DNA of 48,855 nt, from NCBI GenBank assembly GCA_021772955.1, contig JAJFKZ010000059.1, positions 1-48,855 on the forward strand, given 5' to 3'. Made by a program: the position numbers and the translations under genes. This DNA is from Gammaproteobacteria bacterium (GTDB lineage Bacteria; Pseudomonadota; Gammaproteobacteria; Xanthomonadales; Wenzhouxiangellaceae). The notes under the pieces are model-generated. The model did not search any database, was not told the origin of the DNA, and saw only the letters and a list, made by a program, of their open reading frames with translations. Shown in pieces: positions 1-8,246 of this stretch. The stretch's first letter is position 1, and each line of letters starts with the position of its first letter.

Positions 1-813
1 GCGCGTAATTAAATCACCAGCATCATCAAAAACCGTATCGAAGACTTCATCATCAGCACGCTCGATCATTGAATCGATTGAACCGTCAGAAAAATCGGAA
101 CCAGCAGCGTCCGTCAAATCATCGTCAAGATCATCACCGTCTGTGTCATCCTCGGTATCGTCCTCGGTGTCGTCTTCGGCATCGTCCTCGGCATCGTCCT
201 CAGCGTCATCCTCAGCGTCATCCTCGGCATCATCCTCGGCATCGTCTTCGGCATCGTCTTCGGCGTCCTCCTCCGCATCGTCCTCGGCGTCATCCTCAGC
301 ATCGTCCTCAGCATCGTCCTCGGCGTCATCCTCGGCGTCATCCTCGGCGTCATCCTCGGCATCGTCTTCGGCATCGTCTTCGGCATCGTCCTCGGCATCG
401 TCCTCGGCGTCATCCTCAGCATCGTCCTCGGCATCGTCTTCGGCGTCATCTTCGGCATCATCCTCAGCATCATCTTCGGCATCATCTTCGGCATCATCTT
501 CGGCGTCATCCTCAGCATCATCTTCGGCATCATCCTCGGCGTCATCCTCGGCATCATCCTCGGCATCATCCTCGGCGTCATCCTCGGCGTCATCCTCGGC
601 GTCATCCTCAGCATCATCCTCGGCATCATCCTCGGCATCGTCTTCAGCGTCATCCTCACTGAACAACTCTACGTCATCAAGTGCTGCAATGTAACGCAGC
701 AACAGCTGACCATAACGCACTTGCTCCAGTGCCCGAGCCTGCACCGGCAACCAGCAAACTATTGCCAGCAACAGCACAACTCTGACTGTGATATTGATTC
801 GACGTCTACTCAC
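1..813 (-). CDS. Exported acidic AEDD-repeat protein (3' end outside window)
   Basis: No known family recognised. Read on the minus strand, a GTG start at 813 follows an AGAGGT ribosome site and opens a frame that stays open to the left edge (271 codons seen). Residues 1-28 look like a signal peptide: SRRR near the start, a hydrophobic stretch (VVLLLAIVCWL), then VQARA. After about 25 ordinary residues comes a run of about 43 AEDD tetrapeptides (roughly 142-657), fading into TEDD and then a non-repetitive, still Asp-rich tail. Opposite-strand frames across the repeat only give Ser/Ala or Arg/His/Pro strings and have no signal peptide, so the minus frame is preferred. The extreme acidity suggests binding of calcium or other cations outside the cytoplasm; that is inference. 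The gene lies downstream of another acidic exported protein, with a terminator between them. Confidence 0.72.
   Translation of the reverse strand, partial: MSRRRINITVRVVLLLAIVCWLPVQARALEQVRYGQLLLRYIAALDDVELFSEDDAEDDAEDDAEDDAEDDAEDDAEDDAEDDAEDDAEDDAEDDAEDDAEDDAEDDAEDDAEDDAEDDAEDDAEDDAEDDAEDDAEDDAEDDAEDDAEDDAEDDAEDDAEDDAEDDAEDDAEDDAEDDAEEDAEDDAEDDAEDDAEDDAEDDAEDDAEDDAEDDTEDDTEDDTDGDDLDDDLTDAAGSDFSDGSIDSMIERADDEVFDTVFDDAGDLITR
142..657. repeat. 12-bp tandem repeat array (about 43 units)
   Basis: Degenerate 12-bp unit, on the minus strand GCCGAGGATGAC with third-position variants (GCT, GAA, GAT). Changes are nearly all synonymous, which fits a translated and selected AEDD repeat rather than random microsatellite DNA. 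Confidence 0.9.
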
Positions 814-878
814 AACGACCTCTACTCGATAATTGAGTTATTCATAGGTAAGCATATAGCAATACAGAAATCATCTGT

Positions 879-910
879 AAAAAAAACCCGCCCAACAGTC
901 TGGGCGGGTT
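879..910 (-). terminator. Rho-independent terminator after the poly-Asp protein
   Basis: Ten-bp perfect stem AACCCGCCCA (885-894) / TGGGCGGGTT (901-910) with a 6-nt loop; on the minus strand it is followed by a run of eight T. It lies downstream of the gene ending at 1048 and upstream of the start at 813. Confidence 0.88.
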
Positions 911-916
911 CGGGCT

Positions 917-960
917 GGTTACTGATCTTGCACCGGGGATTGAACCTGAGATCAGTAACC
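917..960. repeat. Perfect 12-bp inverted repeat
   Basis: GGTTACTGATCT at 917-928 is repeated in inverted form at 949-960, around a 20-nt centre. It sits between the stop of the poly-Asp protein and its terminator, so the transcript would carry a second strong hairpin. The centre resembles a tRNA T-arm on the minus strand (GGTTCAATCCCCGG), but no tRNA can be folded. Confidence 0.75.
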
Positions 961-1047
961 TTTGTCGGCGAAGTACAACATCCATTTTGCATCCAGCTCT
1001 CCATCCCTGGAGCATCACCCGACAAACCTCAGATGATCGGGCAATGA

Positions 1048-2790
1048 TCAGTTGTCGTCATCATCATCGTCATCATCATCGTCATCATCATCGTCATCAT
1101 CGTCGTCGTCATCATCGTCGTCATCATCGTCGTCGTCATCATCGTCGTCATCATCATCATCGCCGTCGTCATCATCGCCGTCGTCGCCGCCATTAGCGTC
1201 CTGCGGGAAATCTACCGCAAGGAAGACTGTTCCGGCCTGTTCGATTTCGATCAACTGACCGCGCGGGTCAAAATTCAACGGCAGATCTTCTGGATCATCG
1301 CTGGGGGTGCGGAAGTCTACCTCGCCGCGCGTGCCGCCAACAACCTCAACCACATCGAAGGTGGCCTGCACAGCGCCACCGACAATCAGGTTGTAGGCAC
1401 CGACATCAAGATCCTCAACTTCGACATCAAACTCTATGCGATCGGTACGCTCTTCGTATTCGGCATCACCACTGGCATCAGTATCAACACCAGTGTTGAC
1501 GAAGTCGACTTCGATTTCGATGCTGTTCTCATCGCCGTCATCATTACCACCGTTGTCATCGTCGCCGCCATTGTCATCATCGTCGCCGTTGCCCAACTCG
1601 GTCGGGAACTCGACTTCGAGGAAGACACTGCCAGCCTGCTGGATACTGATCAATTGACCAATCGGATTAAAGTCCAGCAACAGCTTGCCAGGTTCAACCG
1701 GATTGCGGAATTCGACTTCACCTTCGGTGCCGCCATCCACCGTGACTACTTCGATTGCAGCAACCATCACACCACCGACCCAAAGCTCATAGCTGCCTAA
1801 ATCCAGATCCTCGATTTCGACATCGAACTCAACCCGATCTGGACGCTGCTCCAGCTCGACGTCACCACTGGCGTCGGCATCCAGTCCGGTGTTGATGAAA
1901 TCAACCTCGGTTTCGCTGTTTCCGAATGGAGGTGCATTGCCATTATCACCGCCACCGCCACCACCGCCGGAATTGGCTGGGTCGGCAATACCGCTAAACA
2001 GCACGCCGCTGGCATCCGCAATTTCAATCAGCGCACCCAGTGGCTCAAAGTCGAGCAGCAATTCACCGTCGTCCTGCGGGCTGGAAAATTCCACTTCACC
2101 CTCTGTGCCGGTGTCAATCGCAACCACGCTGATGATGGCGCGCTCAATACCGTCTACCAGCAACTGATAGTCGCCCACCGGCAAATCTTCCAGTTCTACA
2201 TCAAAATCGGTACGAATCGGTGCCGGGCGAGACTCATAGTCAATGCGCGCAGTGGCGGCGGGAAATGCGCCAAGATTGTCCAGAAACTGACGGAAATCAA
2301 TGATCGGATCACCTGATGTGGTGTTGTCCGAGACCGAGCCAGTACAATTAACGCCTGCAGATGCAGTGACTCGTTCAATCGGCATACTGCCTGATCCGAA
2401 CTGCGGATCAGCACTCTGCCAGCTGATCTGACCGTTGTTACAGTCGTCAAAGGTCATGGTCACGCTGCCAAAATCAAGTCTTTGAATATCGTTGGAATCG
2501 AACCCTGGGCCAAACTGAGCGCCCACAGGTCTACGCATCTGCATGGTCAACTGATTACCAGCAATGCTGCCCACACCGGAAAGCCACACTTGGTTTCCGC
2601 TACCATCAAAGGTAAACCAGAATGCACCAGCGCGGCCATCCGGCAACACCTGCATTTGAAAACCCTGGCCATCGGTTTCTGCATTGCGCCAGTTGCCGGT
2701 AAAACCACCAGTCACCAAGACAGCATGTGCGCTGGAGATGGAAAGAATCGAGACAATGCTCGCAATTATAATATTTTTGTTAAGTTTCAT
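1048..2790 (-). CDS. Exported three-repeat protein with poly-Asp C-terminus
   Basis: 580 aa from the ATG at 2790, which follows AGGA and starts a clear signal peptide (MKLNKNIIIASIVSILSIS, cut near SSAHA). An ATG-less extension of 8 codons upstream is not needed. Residues 27-150 form a domain with the NWRNAETDGQGFQMQVLPDG pattern, seen in many exported proteins of Xanthomonadales-like bacteria. Then come three repeats of about 100 residues (roughly 165-268, 293-396, 424-529), each with a D-(F)-DVE-EDL...GTEGEVEF...LLDF-P-G core and predicted beta-rich. They are linked by Gly/Asp/Asn-rich spacers. The tail (about 533-580) is almost pure Asp and ends in Asn. Function is unknown; cation binding or cell-surface display is possible. 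The GAT/GAC triplet tract at 1050-1190 could change length by slippage. Confidence 0.85.
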   Translation of the reverse strand: MKLNKNIIIASIVSILSISSAHAVLVTGGFTGNWRNAETDGQGFQMQVLPDGRAGAFWFTFDGSGNQVWLSGVGSIAGNQLTMQMRRPVGAQFGPGFDSNDIQRLDFGSVTMTFDDCNNGQISWQSADPQFGSGSMPIERVTASAGVNCTGSVSDNTTSGDPIIDFRQFLDNLGAFPAATARIDYESRPAPIRTDFDVELEDLPVGDYQLLVDGIERAIISVVAIDTGTEGEVEFSSPQDDGELLLDFEPLGALIEIADASGVLFSGIADPANSGGGGGGGDNGNAPPFGNSETEVDFINTGLDADASGDVELEQRPDRVEFDVEIEDLDLGSYELWVGGVMVAAIEVVTVDGGTEGEVEFRNPVEPGKLLLDFNPIGQLISIQQAGSVFLEVEFPTELGNGDDDDNGGDDDNGGNDDGDENSIEIEVDFVNTGVDTDASGDAEYEERTDRIEFDVEVEDLDVGAYNLIVGGAVQATFDVVEVVGGTRGEVDFRTPSDDPEDLPLNFDPRGQLIEIEQAGTVFLAVDFPQDANGGDDGDDDDGDDDDDDDDDDDDDDDDDDDDDDDDDDDDDDDDDDDDN

Positions 2791-2848
2791 ATTTACATTC
2801 CTGTAGCGAATCACCCTGATTACTTAGCTTATGTTGTTACCGATACAT

Positions 2849-2993
2849 TGGTCCTTCAACTTGATAATGACAGGTTCAGCGTTCCTGTGGCGTTGCGACC
2901 CTTGTAAAGGACTCAGGCCATGCACTGCGCGCCGCGCCTGGCCCTGAACGCTGACCGACCAACTGCATCCAGTATTATCAAGTTGAAGGACCA
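2849..2993 (-). mobile_element. MITE-like inverted-repeat element, short copy
   Basis: Perfect 20-bp terminal inverted repeats: TGGTCCTTCAACTTGATAAT at 2849-2868 and its complement at 2974-2993. Read on the minus strand, the inside matches the ends of the element at 40729-40995 (GCAGTTGGTCGG, GGCCAGGCGCGG, CCACAGGAACGCTGAAC in the same order), but lacks about 120 bp of its middle. There is no coding capacity. It lies 58 bp upstream of the start at 2790, in the promoter region of that gene. Confidence 0.85.
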
Positions 2994-3079
2994 CTAGCAC
3001 ACCGGTATTAACAGTAACGAAGGTAACATCTTTTTTATTCCCGAAACATCCAACATAAGCTTCAAGAATCTCCACGCAT

Positions 3080-3113
3080 AAAAAAAACCGCAGCCTGAGA
3101 CTGCGGTTTTTTT
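3080..3113 (-). terminator. Rho-independent terminator of the BNR protein gene
   Basis: Stem ACCGCAG / CTGCGGT, extended by A7/T7, around the loop CCTGAGA. It is symmetrical and could work both ways, but it serves the minus-strand gene ending at 3132. Confidence 0.9.
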
Positions 3114-3131
3114 ACCTTCATGCCTGGTGTG

Positions 3132-6100
3132 CTATTCGCTTACAGGTACAGGGCCGCCAGGAATCCACGGTGCGCCGGCATCCAGCAGTCGTTGTTCCAG
3201 TGTCGGCAATCGCTGCTCAATGAGCTGATTCAGCTGTTCGCGCACATCTGCAAACTCACTGCTGGCAATTTCCAGACTGCGCCGATGCGTGGGTGTTGGC
3301 CCATAGCTGGAGCGCATCGTGCCAATGCTGGCGACAAAGATGCGGGTACCGATGGTGTGTGGTTGAGGCTGGCCGATCGATTCCAGCTCTGATTTGCCCT
3401 GGAACTGCTCGGCAATGCTGTACAGCTGCTGGTCCAGTGCATACAGCTCGGCATCCAGTGTGCCGACGCTTGTCAGCGAACGCTGCAAAGCGGTGCGCAT
3501 GGACTCAATCTTGCTGCGAGCTGCGCTGATGACCTGATTGGCGGCGGTGGTGGATCGCTGCAAATCTGCCAGTTGTTTCCAAAAGGCCACGGTATCGGCC
3601 AGCTCCGCACCCTTGAGTGCGCCATTGGTCATGCGCTCCACCTGAAAACTGCGCTTATCTGCCAGTTGCGTCAGCTGACCATCGATACGCTTGGCCAGTT
3701 CTACCGTGTACTCACCGGGCATGACCATATGGCCCTGCGGCGGGCCGCCAAAACCAGCCTCCTGGCCAATGGCATCAGAGGCCGGAAAACGCAGATCCCA
3801 GGCCACCCGATGAAAGCCTTTTGAGCTTGCACCTTCCAGCCGACGCACCACGTTGCCGTCGCCGTCGCGCACGGTCAGGATAATTGCCGGATCAGGTTGT
3901 CTGGCCTCAGCTTCCACTGCATCCAGGCCTGGAAACGGGATGTCCTCGCCTTTTTCGATCAGCGGCTTTTCGCGCTCCTGACGCTGTTGCTCGTCGGTTT
4001 TATAGCCATCTGCGAGATGGTAGGTAAATACCGCACCAAACTCCGGGTTCGGTGCGGTGTAATAAGCTTCGCCCTGGGAGGCTTTTTCACCAAAACCAAG
4101 TACACCGCGCTGGAAATACCACAGCGCATCACGAGTGTTGAGCAGAGCCGCTTCCTGTTGCAACACCTGGCTACTGATTTCTCGCAGCGGGCTGTAATCG
4201 TCCAGAATCCAGAAGCCACGACCGAAGGATGCACCGATGAGGTCGTTTTCACGCCGCTGAATGGCCAGGTCACGGAACGAGATGGTCGGTGCATTACCGG
4301 TCAGTTTATGCCATTGGCTGCCGCTGTCGAGTGTGAAGAATATGCCGAATTCGGTGCCGGCAAACATCAACTCAGGCTTCTCATGATCCTGCACCACCCG
4401 CCAGACGATATGCCGGTCCGGCAGATCACTGCTGATGGATTTCCAGCTACGGCCGCGGTCACTGCTTTTCAGCAGATAGGGTTTGAAGTCACCGTATTTA
4501 TGATTGTCCAGTGCCACATACACGGTATCGGCATCGAACAGATCAGCCTTGATGTCATTGACGAAGGCGGTGGCCGGAACACCGGGCAGTTTACCCACAT
4601 CAATGCGGCGCCAGTTGTCACCGCCATCAGCGGAAACCTGGAGCAGGCCATCATCGGTACCGGCGTACAAAACACCCGCCTGCACGGGTGATTCGGCCAG
4701 CGAGGTAATGGTGTTGTAATTGGACATGGCGAACATGTCCCAGGGCGCATCCCAGCTCCACTGTCGTCCCATGACCTTCAGCTTGACGCGTTCCTGATTG
4801 CGGGTCAGGTCAGAGGACAAGGCCCGCCAGCTGTCGCCGCGATCATCCGAGCGCCAGACTCGTTGTGAGGCATAGTACAACCGGGTCGGCTGATGCGGAC
4901 TGACCAGTATCGGCGCATCCCAGTTGAAGCGCTCGGCCGGGTCGCCCGGCTCCGGCTGCGGCTGGATGTAGACGATTTCGCCATTGCTGCGATCCACACG
5001 CACCAGATTGCCACCCTGCCATTCCGAATACATGATGTCGGGATTGCCGGGCTCGGTAGCTGGCTGGTGGCCATCGCCGAACAAGGTCACGAACCAGTCC
5101 GCATTGCGGATGCCGTGCAGGTTATCAGTGCGCGACGGTCCGCCCTGGGTGTTGTTGTCCTGGGTGCCGCCGTAGACGGTGTAGAACGGCTCGGCATCGT
5201 CCACCGCCACCTTGTAGAACTGCGTCACCGGCAGATTGTCGATGAAGCGCCAGCTTTGGGCCAGATCAAAACTCTCGTACAGACCACCGTCGGTACCGAT
5301 CAGCAGGTAATCAGGATCATCGGCACGGAACACCAGGGCATGGTTATCGCTGTGTTTGTGTTGTTCATTCAACGCACGGAATGTCTTGCCGCCATCGTCC
5401 GACACCTGGGTGCGCACATCCATCAGATAGATGCGATCAAAGGCATGTGGGCTGGCATACAGTTCCTGATAATAATGCGGACCGGTTCCACCAGAAACGG
5501 TATCCGACTGCTTGCTCCAGGAAGCACCACGATCAGTGGATTTCCACACCCCGCCGGCGCGACGATCGAGTTCAATCGCGGCATACAGCACGTCCGGATT
5601 TTGTGGCGAGATGGCCAGCCCGATCTTGCCCAGGTTGCCCTGTGGCAGGCCTTTGCTGAGCTTGTCCCAGCTTGAGCCACCGTCGGTGGATTTGTACAGT
5701 GCGCTGTTCGGACCACCACCGACGTAAGCTGCCACGGTGCGATGGCGCTGCCAGGTGGCGGCGTACAGCACATCCGGATTGCGTGGATCGATGACCAGAT
5801 CTGTGACGCCGGTCCAGACATCGTCGCCTTCATCGCTGACCAGGGTGCGCTGCCACTGCTTGCCACCGTCTGTGGTCTTGTACAGGCCACGCTGCCCGCC
5901 CTGACTCCAGAGAGGACCCTGCGCAGCCACCCAGACAGTATTGGAATCCTCGGGATGCACAATGATCTTGCTGATGTGTTCGGAATCCTTCAGCCCCAGG
6001 TTTTCCCAGCTGCTGCCACCATCCATACTGCGGTAGATGCCATCCCCAAAACCCACGTGACGGCCACCGACATTTTCGCCGGTGCCGACCCAGATAGTGT

Positions 6101-6434
6101 GTGGATTGGACGGGTCGATGCTGATGCTACCAATGGAATAGGAACCCTGCCCGTCAAAAACAGACGCCCATGTGGTGCCGCTGTTGCTGGTCTTCCAGAC
6201 CCCGCCGGAACCCACCGCCACATACCAGATACTGTGATTTTCGGGATGAATGGCGATATCGGCAATACGCCCGGACATCAATGCCGGGCCGATGTTTCTC
6301 AACTTGAAGCCATCGAAGCTGGCATCCGTCAACGGCTCCTGGGCTTGCAATGCGGACAGGCCGATGGCACTGACCAGCATGATAGCAATCAGATAGTGAA
6401 ACGTGAGACGGATAGAATTGATAATCTTGCGCAT
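3132..6434 (-). CDS. Exported BNR-repeat (sortilin/VPS10-like) glycosyl hydrolase-type protein
   Basis: 1100 aa. The ATG at 6434 is preceded by AGGAATCACGCT and begins a signal peptide (MRKIINSIRLTFHYLIAIML, cut near ALQAQ); the longer open frame upstream of it overlaps xerC and is rejected. The first 800 residues hold many Asp-box motifs (S/T-x-D-x-G-x-x-W), e.g. TTDGGKQW, STDGGSSW, STDRGASW, SADGGDNW, SSDRGRSW, LDSGSQW, which mark beta-propeller blades of the BNR/sortilin superfamily. The last 300 residues contain a beta-type segment (TVRDGDGNVVRRLEG...HRVAWDLRFP) and a Gln/Leu-rich helical end. Proteins of this layout are often labelled glycosyl hydrolases, but no catalytic residues can be named here, so binding or protein-interaction roles are equally possible. 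It is transcribed alone, with its own terminator. Confidence 0.85.
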   Translation of the reverse strand: MRKIINSIRLTFHYLIAIMLVSAIGLSALQAQEPLTDASFDGFKLRNIGPALMSGRIADIAIHPENHSIWYVAVGSGGVWKTSNSGTTWASVFDGQGSYSIGSISIDPSNPHTIWVGTGENVGGRHVGFGDGIYRSMDGGSSWENLGLKDSEHISKIIVHPEDSNTVWVAAQGPLWSQGGQRGLYKTTDGGKQWQRTLVSDEGDDVWTGVTDLVIDPRNPDVLYAATWQRHRTVAAYVGGGPNSALYKSTDGGSSWDKLSKGLPQGNLGKIGLAISPQNPDVLYAAIELDRRAGGVWKSTDRGASWSKQSDTVSGGTGPHYYQELYASPHAFDRIYLMDVRTQVSDDGGKTFRALNEQHKHSDNHALVFRADDPDYLLIGTDGGLYESFDLAQSWRFIDNLPVTQFYKVAVDDAEPFYTVYGGTQDNNTQGGPSRTDNLHGIRNADWFVTLFGDGHQPATEPGNPDIMYSEWQGGNLVRVDRSNGEIVYIQPQPEPGDPAERFNWDAPILVSPHQPTRLYYASQRVWRSDDRGDSWRALSSDLTRNQERVKLKVMGRQWSWDAPWDMFAMSNYNTITSLAESPVQAGVLYAGTDDGLLQVSADGGDNWRRIDVGKLPGVPATAFVNDIKADLFDADTVYVALDNHKYGDFKPYLLKSSDRGRSWKSISSDLPDRHIVWRVVQDHEKPELMFAGTEFGIFFTLDSGSQWHKLTGNAPTISFRDLAIQRRENDLIGASFGRGFWILDDYSPLREISSQVLQQEAALLNTRDALWYFQRGVLGFGEKASQGEAYYTAPNPEFGAVFTYHLADGYKTDEQQRQEREKPLIEKGEDIPFPGLDAVEAEARQPDPAIILTVRDGDGNVVRRLEGASSKGFHRVAWDLRFPASDAIGQEAGFGGPPQGHMVMPGEYTVELAKRIDGQLTQLADKRSFQVERMTNGALKGAELADTVAFWKQLADLQRSTTAANQVISAARSKIESMRTALQRSLTSVGTLDAELYALDQQLYSIAEQFQGKSELESIGQPQPHTIGTRIFVASIGTMRSSYGPTPTHRRSLEIASSEFADVREQLNQLIEQRLPTLEQRLLDAGAPWIPGGPVPVSE

Positions 6435-6579
6435 AGCGTGATTCCTGACATTGGTTTGGCTGACTGGACTCCATCTTAGCAAGCCCAAACCGGCAACGGC
6501 GGCCTGCAACCGGTCAGCTAACCCATGCAAGGCGGCATTCATCGTAAATTTCAGTCGTTGTTGCTGGACCGCACCCGGG

Positions 6580-7542
6580 CTATTTGGATTTGGCGCGTGG
6601 ATGTGCCGCATCATAGACTTTCGCCAGATGCTGGTAATCCAGATGGGTGTAGATCTGCGTGGTGCTGATGTTGGCGTGGCCGAGCAGTTCCTGTACCGAG
6701 CGCAAGGCACCGCTGGATTCCAGCAGGTGACTGGCGAAAGAGTGCCGCAGCTTGTGCGGATGCACCGGTGCCGGCAGCGCCAGACGGGTGGACCAGTAGC
6801 GCAATCGATACTGTATTGCACGATGACTCAACGGCACGCCCTTGAGGCTGGTGAAGACCGCTCCAGGATCAGCAGCATACTGGCGCTGGCATTGCTGCCA
6901 GTCGCTTAGCGCCTGCAGCGCAAGACGTCCAACCGGGAGCAGCCGCTGGCGATTACCCTTGCCGGTGACGGTGACCAGCGCATTGTGCAAATCCAGTTCG
7001 GTCCAGTGCAAGGCCGCCAGCTCCGCCAGGCGCAAACCGCTGGAATAAAACAGCTCCAGCATGGCCTTGTCACGAATCGCCAGCGGCTCATCCGCCGGCA
7101 GGTCCATCAATGCACTGACGTCATCCACAGCCATGGTGGAGGGCAGCTTACGCGGCGATTTAGGCGCCCTGACGCCCACCGCGGGATTGTCGTCCAGCTT
7201 GCCATGGCGCTGCAGCCAGGCGTAATAACCGCGCACCGCAGTCAACCAACGGGCAATGCTGCGCCCGCCCTGACCTCGACGATGCAAGGCCGCTGCCATG
7301 GCGCGAACCTGCATGCGTTTGAGCCCTTGCAGATGCTCCAGACTGAGCACCGTAGCGTCATCCAGATGCAGCTGCTGGATCAGCAACTGCGCGAACATGG
7401 ACAAATCCCGGTGATAAGCCAGCAGCGTGTGTGGCGACAGTTTGCGGTTGTCGAGATCGAGCCGGTAAGCCGCCATGGCCGGCAGATCATCTGCCGTAAC
7501 AGCGGCGGCGAGTTCAGGCTTGTTTGCGGAACGCTTCGACAT
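6580..7542 (-). CDS. xerC: Tyrosine recombinase XerC
   Basis: 320 aa from the ATG at 7542 (MSKRSANKPEL). It is the site-specific recombinase that with XerD resolves chromosome dimers at dif during division. An N-terminal SAM-like core-binding domain (LSPHTLLAYHRDL) precedes the catalytic domain. The catalytic set is visible: Arg in SSGLRLAEL, Lys in VTGKGNRQR, His and Arg in HPHKLRHSFA, His in LGHANISTTQ, and the nucleophile Tyr in IYTHLDYQ. It is the last gene of the lptM-dapF-DUF484-xerC operon, and its start overlaps the end of the DUF484 gene by 29 nt, which suggests translational coupling. An upstream start at 7596 would add 18 residues within the overlap and looks unlikely. Confidence 0.95.
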   Translation of the reverse strand: MSKRSANKPELAAAVTADDLPAMAAYRLDLDNRKLSPHTLLAYHRDLSMFAQLLIQQLHLDDATVLSLEHLQGLKRMQVRAMAAALHRRGQGGRSIARWLTAVRGYYAWLQRHGKLDDNPAVGVRAPKSPRKLPSTMAVDDVSALMDLPADEPLAIRDKAMLELFYSSGLRLAELAALHWTELDLHNALVTVTGKGNRQRLLPVGRLALQALSDWQQCQRQYAADPGAVFTSLKGVPLSHRAIQYRLRYWSTRLALPAPVHPHKLRHSFASHLLESSGALRSVQELLGHANISTTQIYTHLDYQHLAKVYDAAHPRAKSK

Positions 7543-8236
7543 GCCGTTGCAATTGCCAGGCCACAGTTTTGCCCAGTAATTCGATGAACAATCCACCCAT
7601 ACCGGGCGCGAAACGGTCGGCGTCGTCGCTGCCTATGGCCAACACTGCCAGCTGTTCAATGGCCACCAGCGTGACTGAAGCTGGTCGATCATTGCCAAAC
7701 ACCGCTTCCCGCTTGTCCGCAATCAGCCGCCCGCAATAGGCCGAAGTCGAAGCCAGCATTTGTTGCAATTCAGGCAAGTAATCTGCAGCTGCCCGCTGCA
7801 CCATCGCAACCTGCAGCAGATCCGTGCCTTCAAATTGCGTATCGATCAGCTGCAAGACTACGTAATCGGCACCGAAATCTTTACGCAAGCGCGCATCCAC
7901 AAGTTCCAGGAAATTCACGGTATCGGCGGTGGCCATCAGATCCAGGGTCAAGCTGTGCCAGCGATTGAGCAGCTGCTCGTTGCTGATGGCAGCGCGTGAC
8001 AGTTGCTGCAGGCGCTGTTGTTGTTCTTCCAGTTCGATTCGCAGCAGCTGGTTCTGACGTTGCCACAGCGATACCGTATCCTGCCCCTGATCCTGACCCG
8101 GCAAGCGCTGAGATTTCAATAGCTCCGGGTGCTCGGCAAAAAAAGTCGGGTGCATGCGCAAATAGGCGAGCACCTGTTCAATGCTGGCGGTTTTGCCAAC
8201 GACTGCTGGTTTATCCGTGCTGGTTTTTTTTTGCAT
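7514..8236 (-). CDS. DUF484 family (YigA-like) GAF-fold protein
   Basis: 240 aa. The ATG at 8236 is preceded by GGAG embedded in the last codons of dapF, with a 10-nt intergenic gap. The N-terminus (IEQVLAYLRMHPTFFAEHPELL) is the DUF484 signature, followed by a coiled-coil segment rich in Gln/Leu (about 60-95) and a GAF-like domain. The family sits between dapF and xerC in many gammaproteobacteria; its molecular role is not settled. Start choice: longer open sequence upstream overlaps dapF and lacks family similarity. Confidence 0.9.
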   Translation of the reverse strand: MQKKTSTDKPAVVGKTASIEQVLAYLRMHPTFFAEHPELLKSQRLPGQDQGQDTVSLWQRQNQLLRIELEEQQQRLQQLSRAAISNEQLLNRWHSLTLDLMATADTVNFLELVDARLRKDFGADYVVLQLIDTQFEGTDLLQVAMVQRAAADYLPELQQMLASTSAYCGRLIADKREAVFGNDRPASVTLVAIEQLAVLAIGSDDADRFAPGMGGLFIELLGKTVAWQLQRHVEAFRKQA

Positions 8237-8246
8237 GCTGTTTATT

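Noticed and set aside
69-694. Open frames on both strands giving Arg/His/Pro, Ser/Ala or Met/Thr/Arg/Pro strings
   Set aside because: They are other frames of the 12-bp repeat. Only the minus frame starting at 813 has a signal peptide and a ribosome site.
929-948. tRNA-like T-arm sequence
   Set aside because: No acceptor, D or anticodon arms can be folded around it.
1052-1258. Plus-strand poly-Ser frame
   Set aside because: Mirror image of the poly-Asp tail of the minus-strand gene.
6389-6410. parS-like stretch (AGTGAAACGTGAGAC)
   Set aside because: Only a partial match to the parS palindrome and within the signal-peptide codons of the BNR gene.
6435-6821. N-terminal extension of the BNR protein frame
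   Set aside because: Overlaps the end of xerC, lacks a signal peptide and similarity; the ATG at 6434 has a ribosome site and signal peptide.
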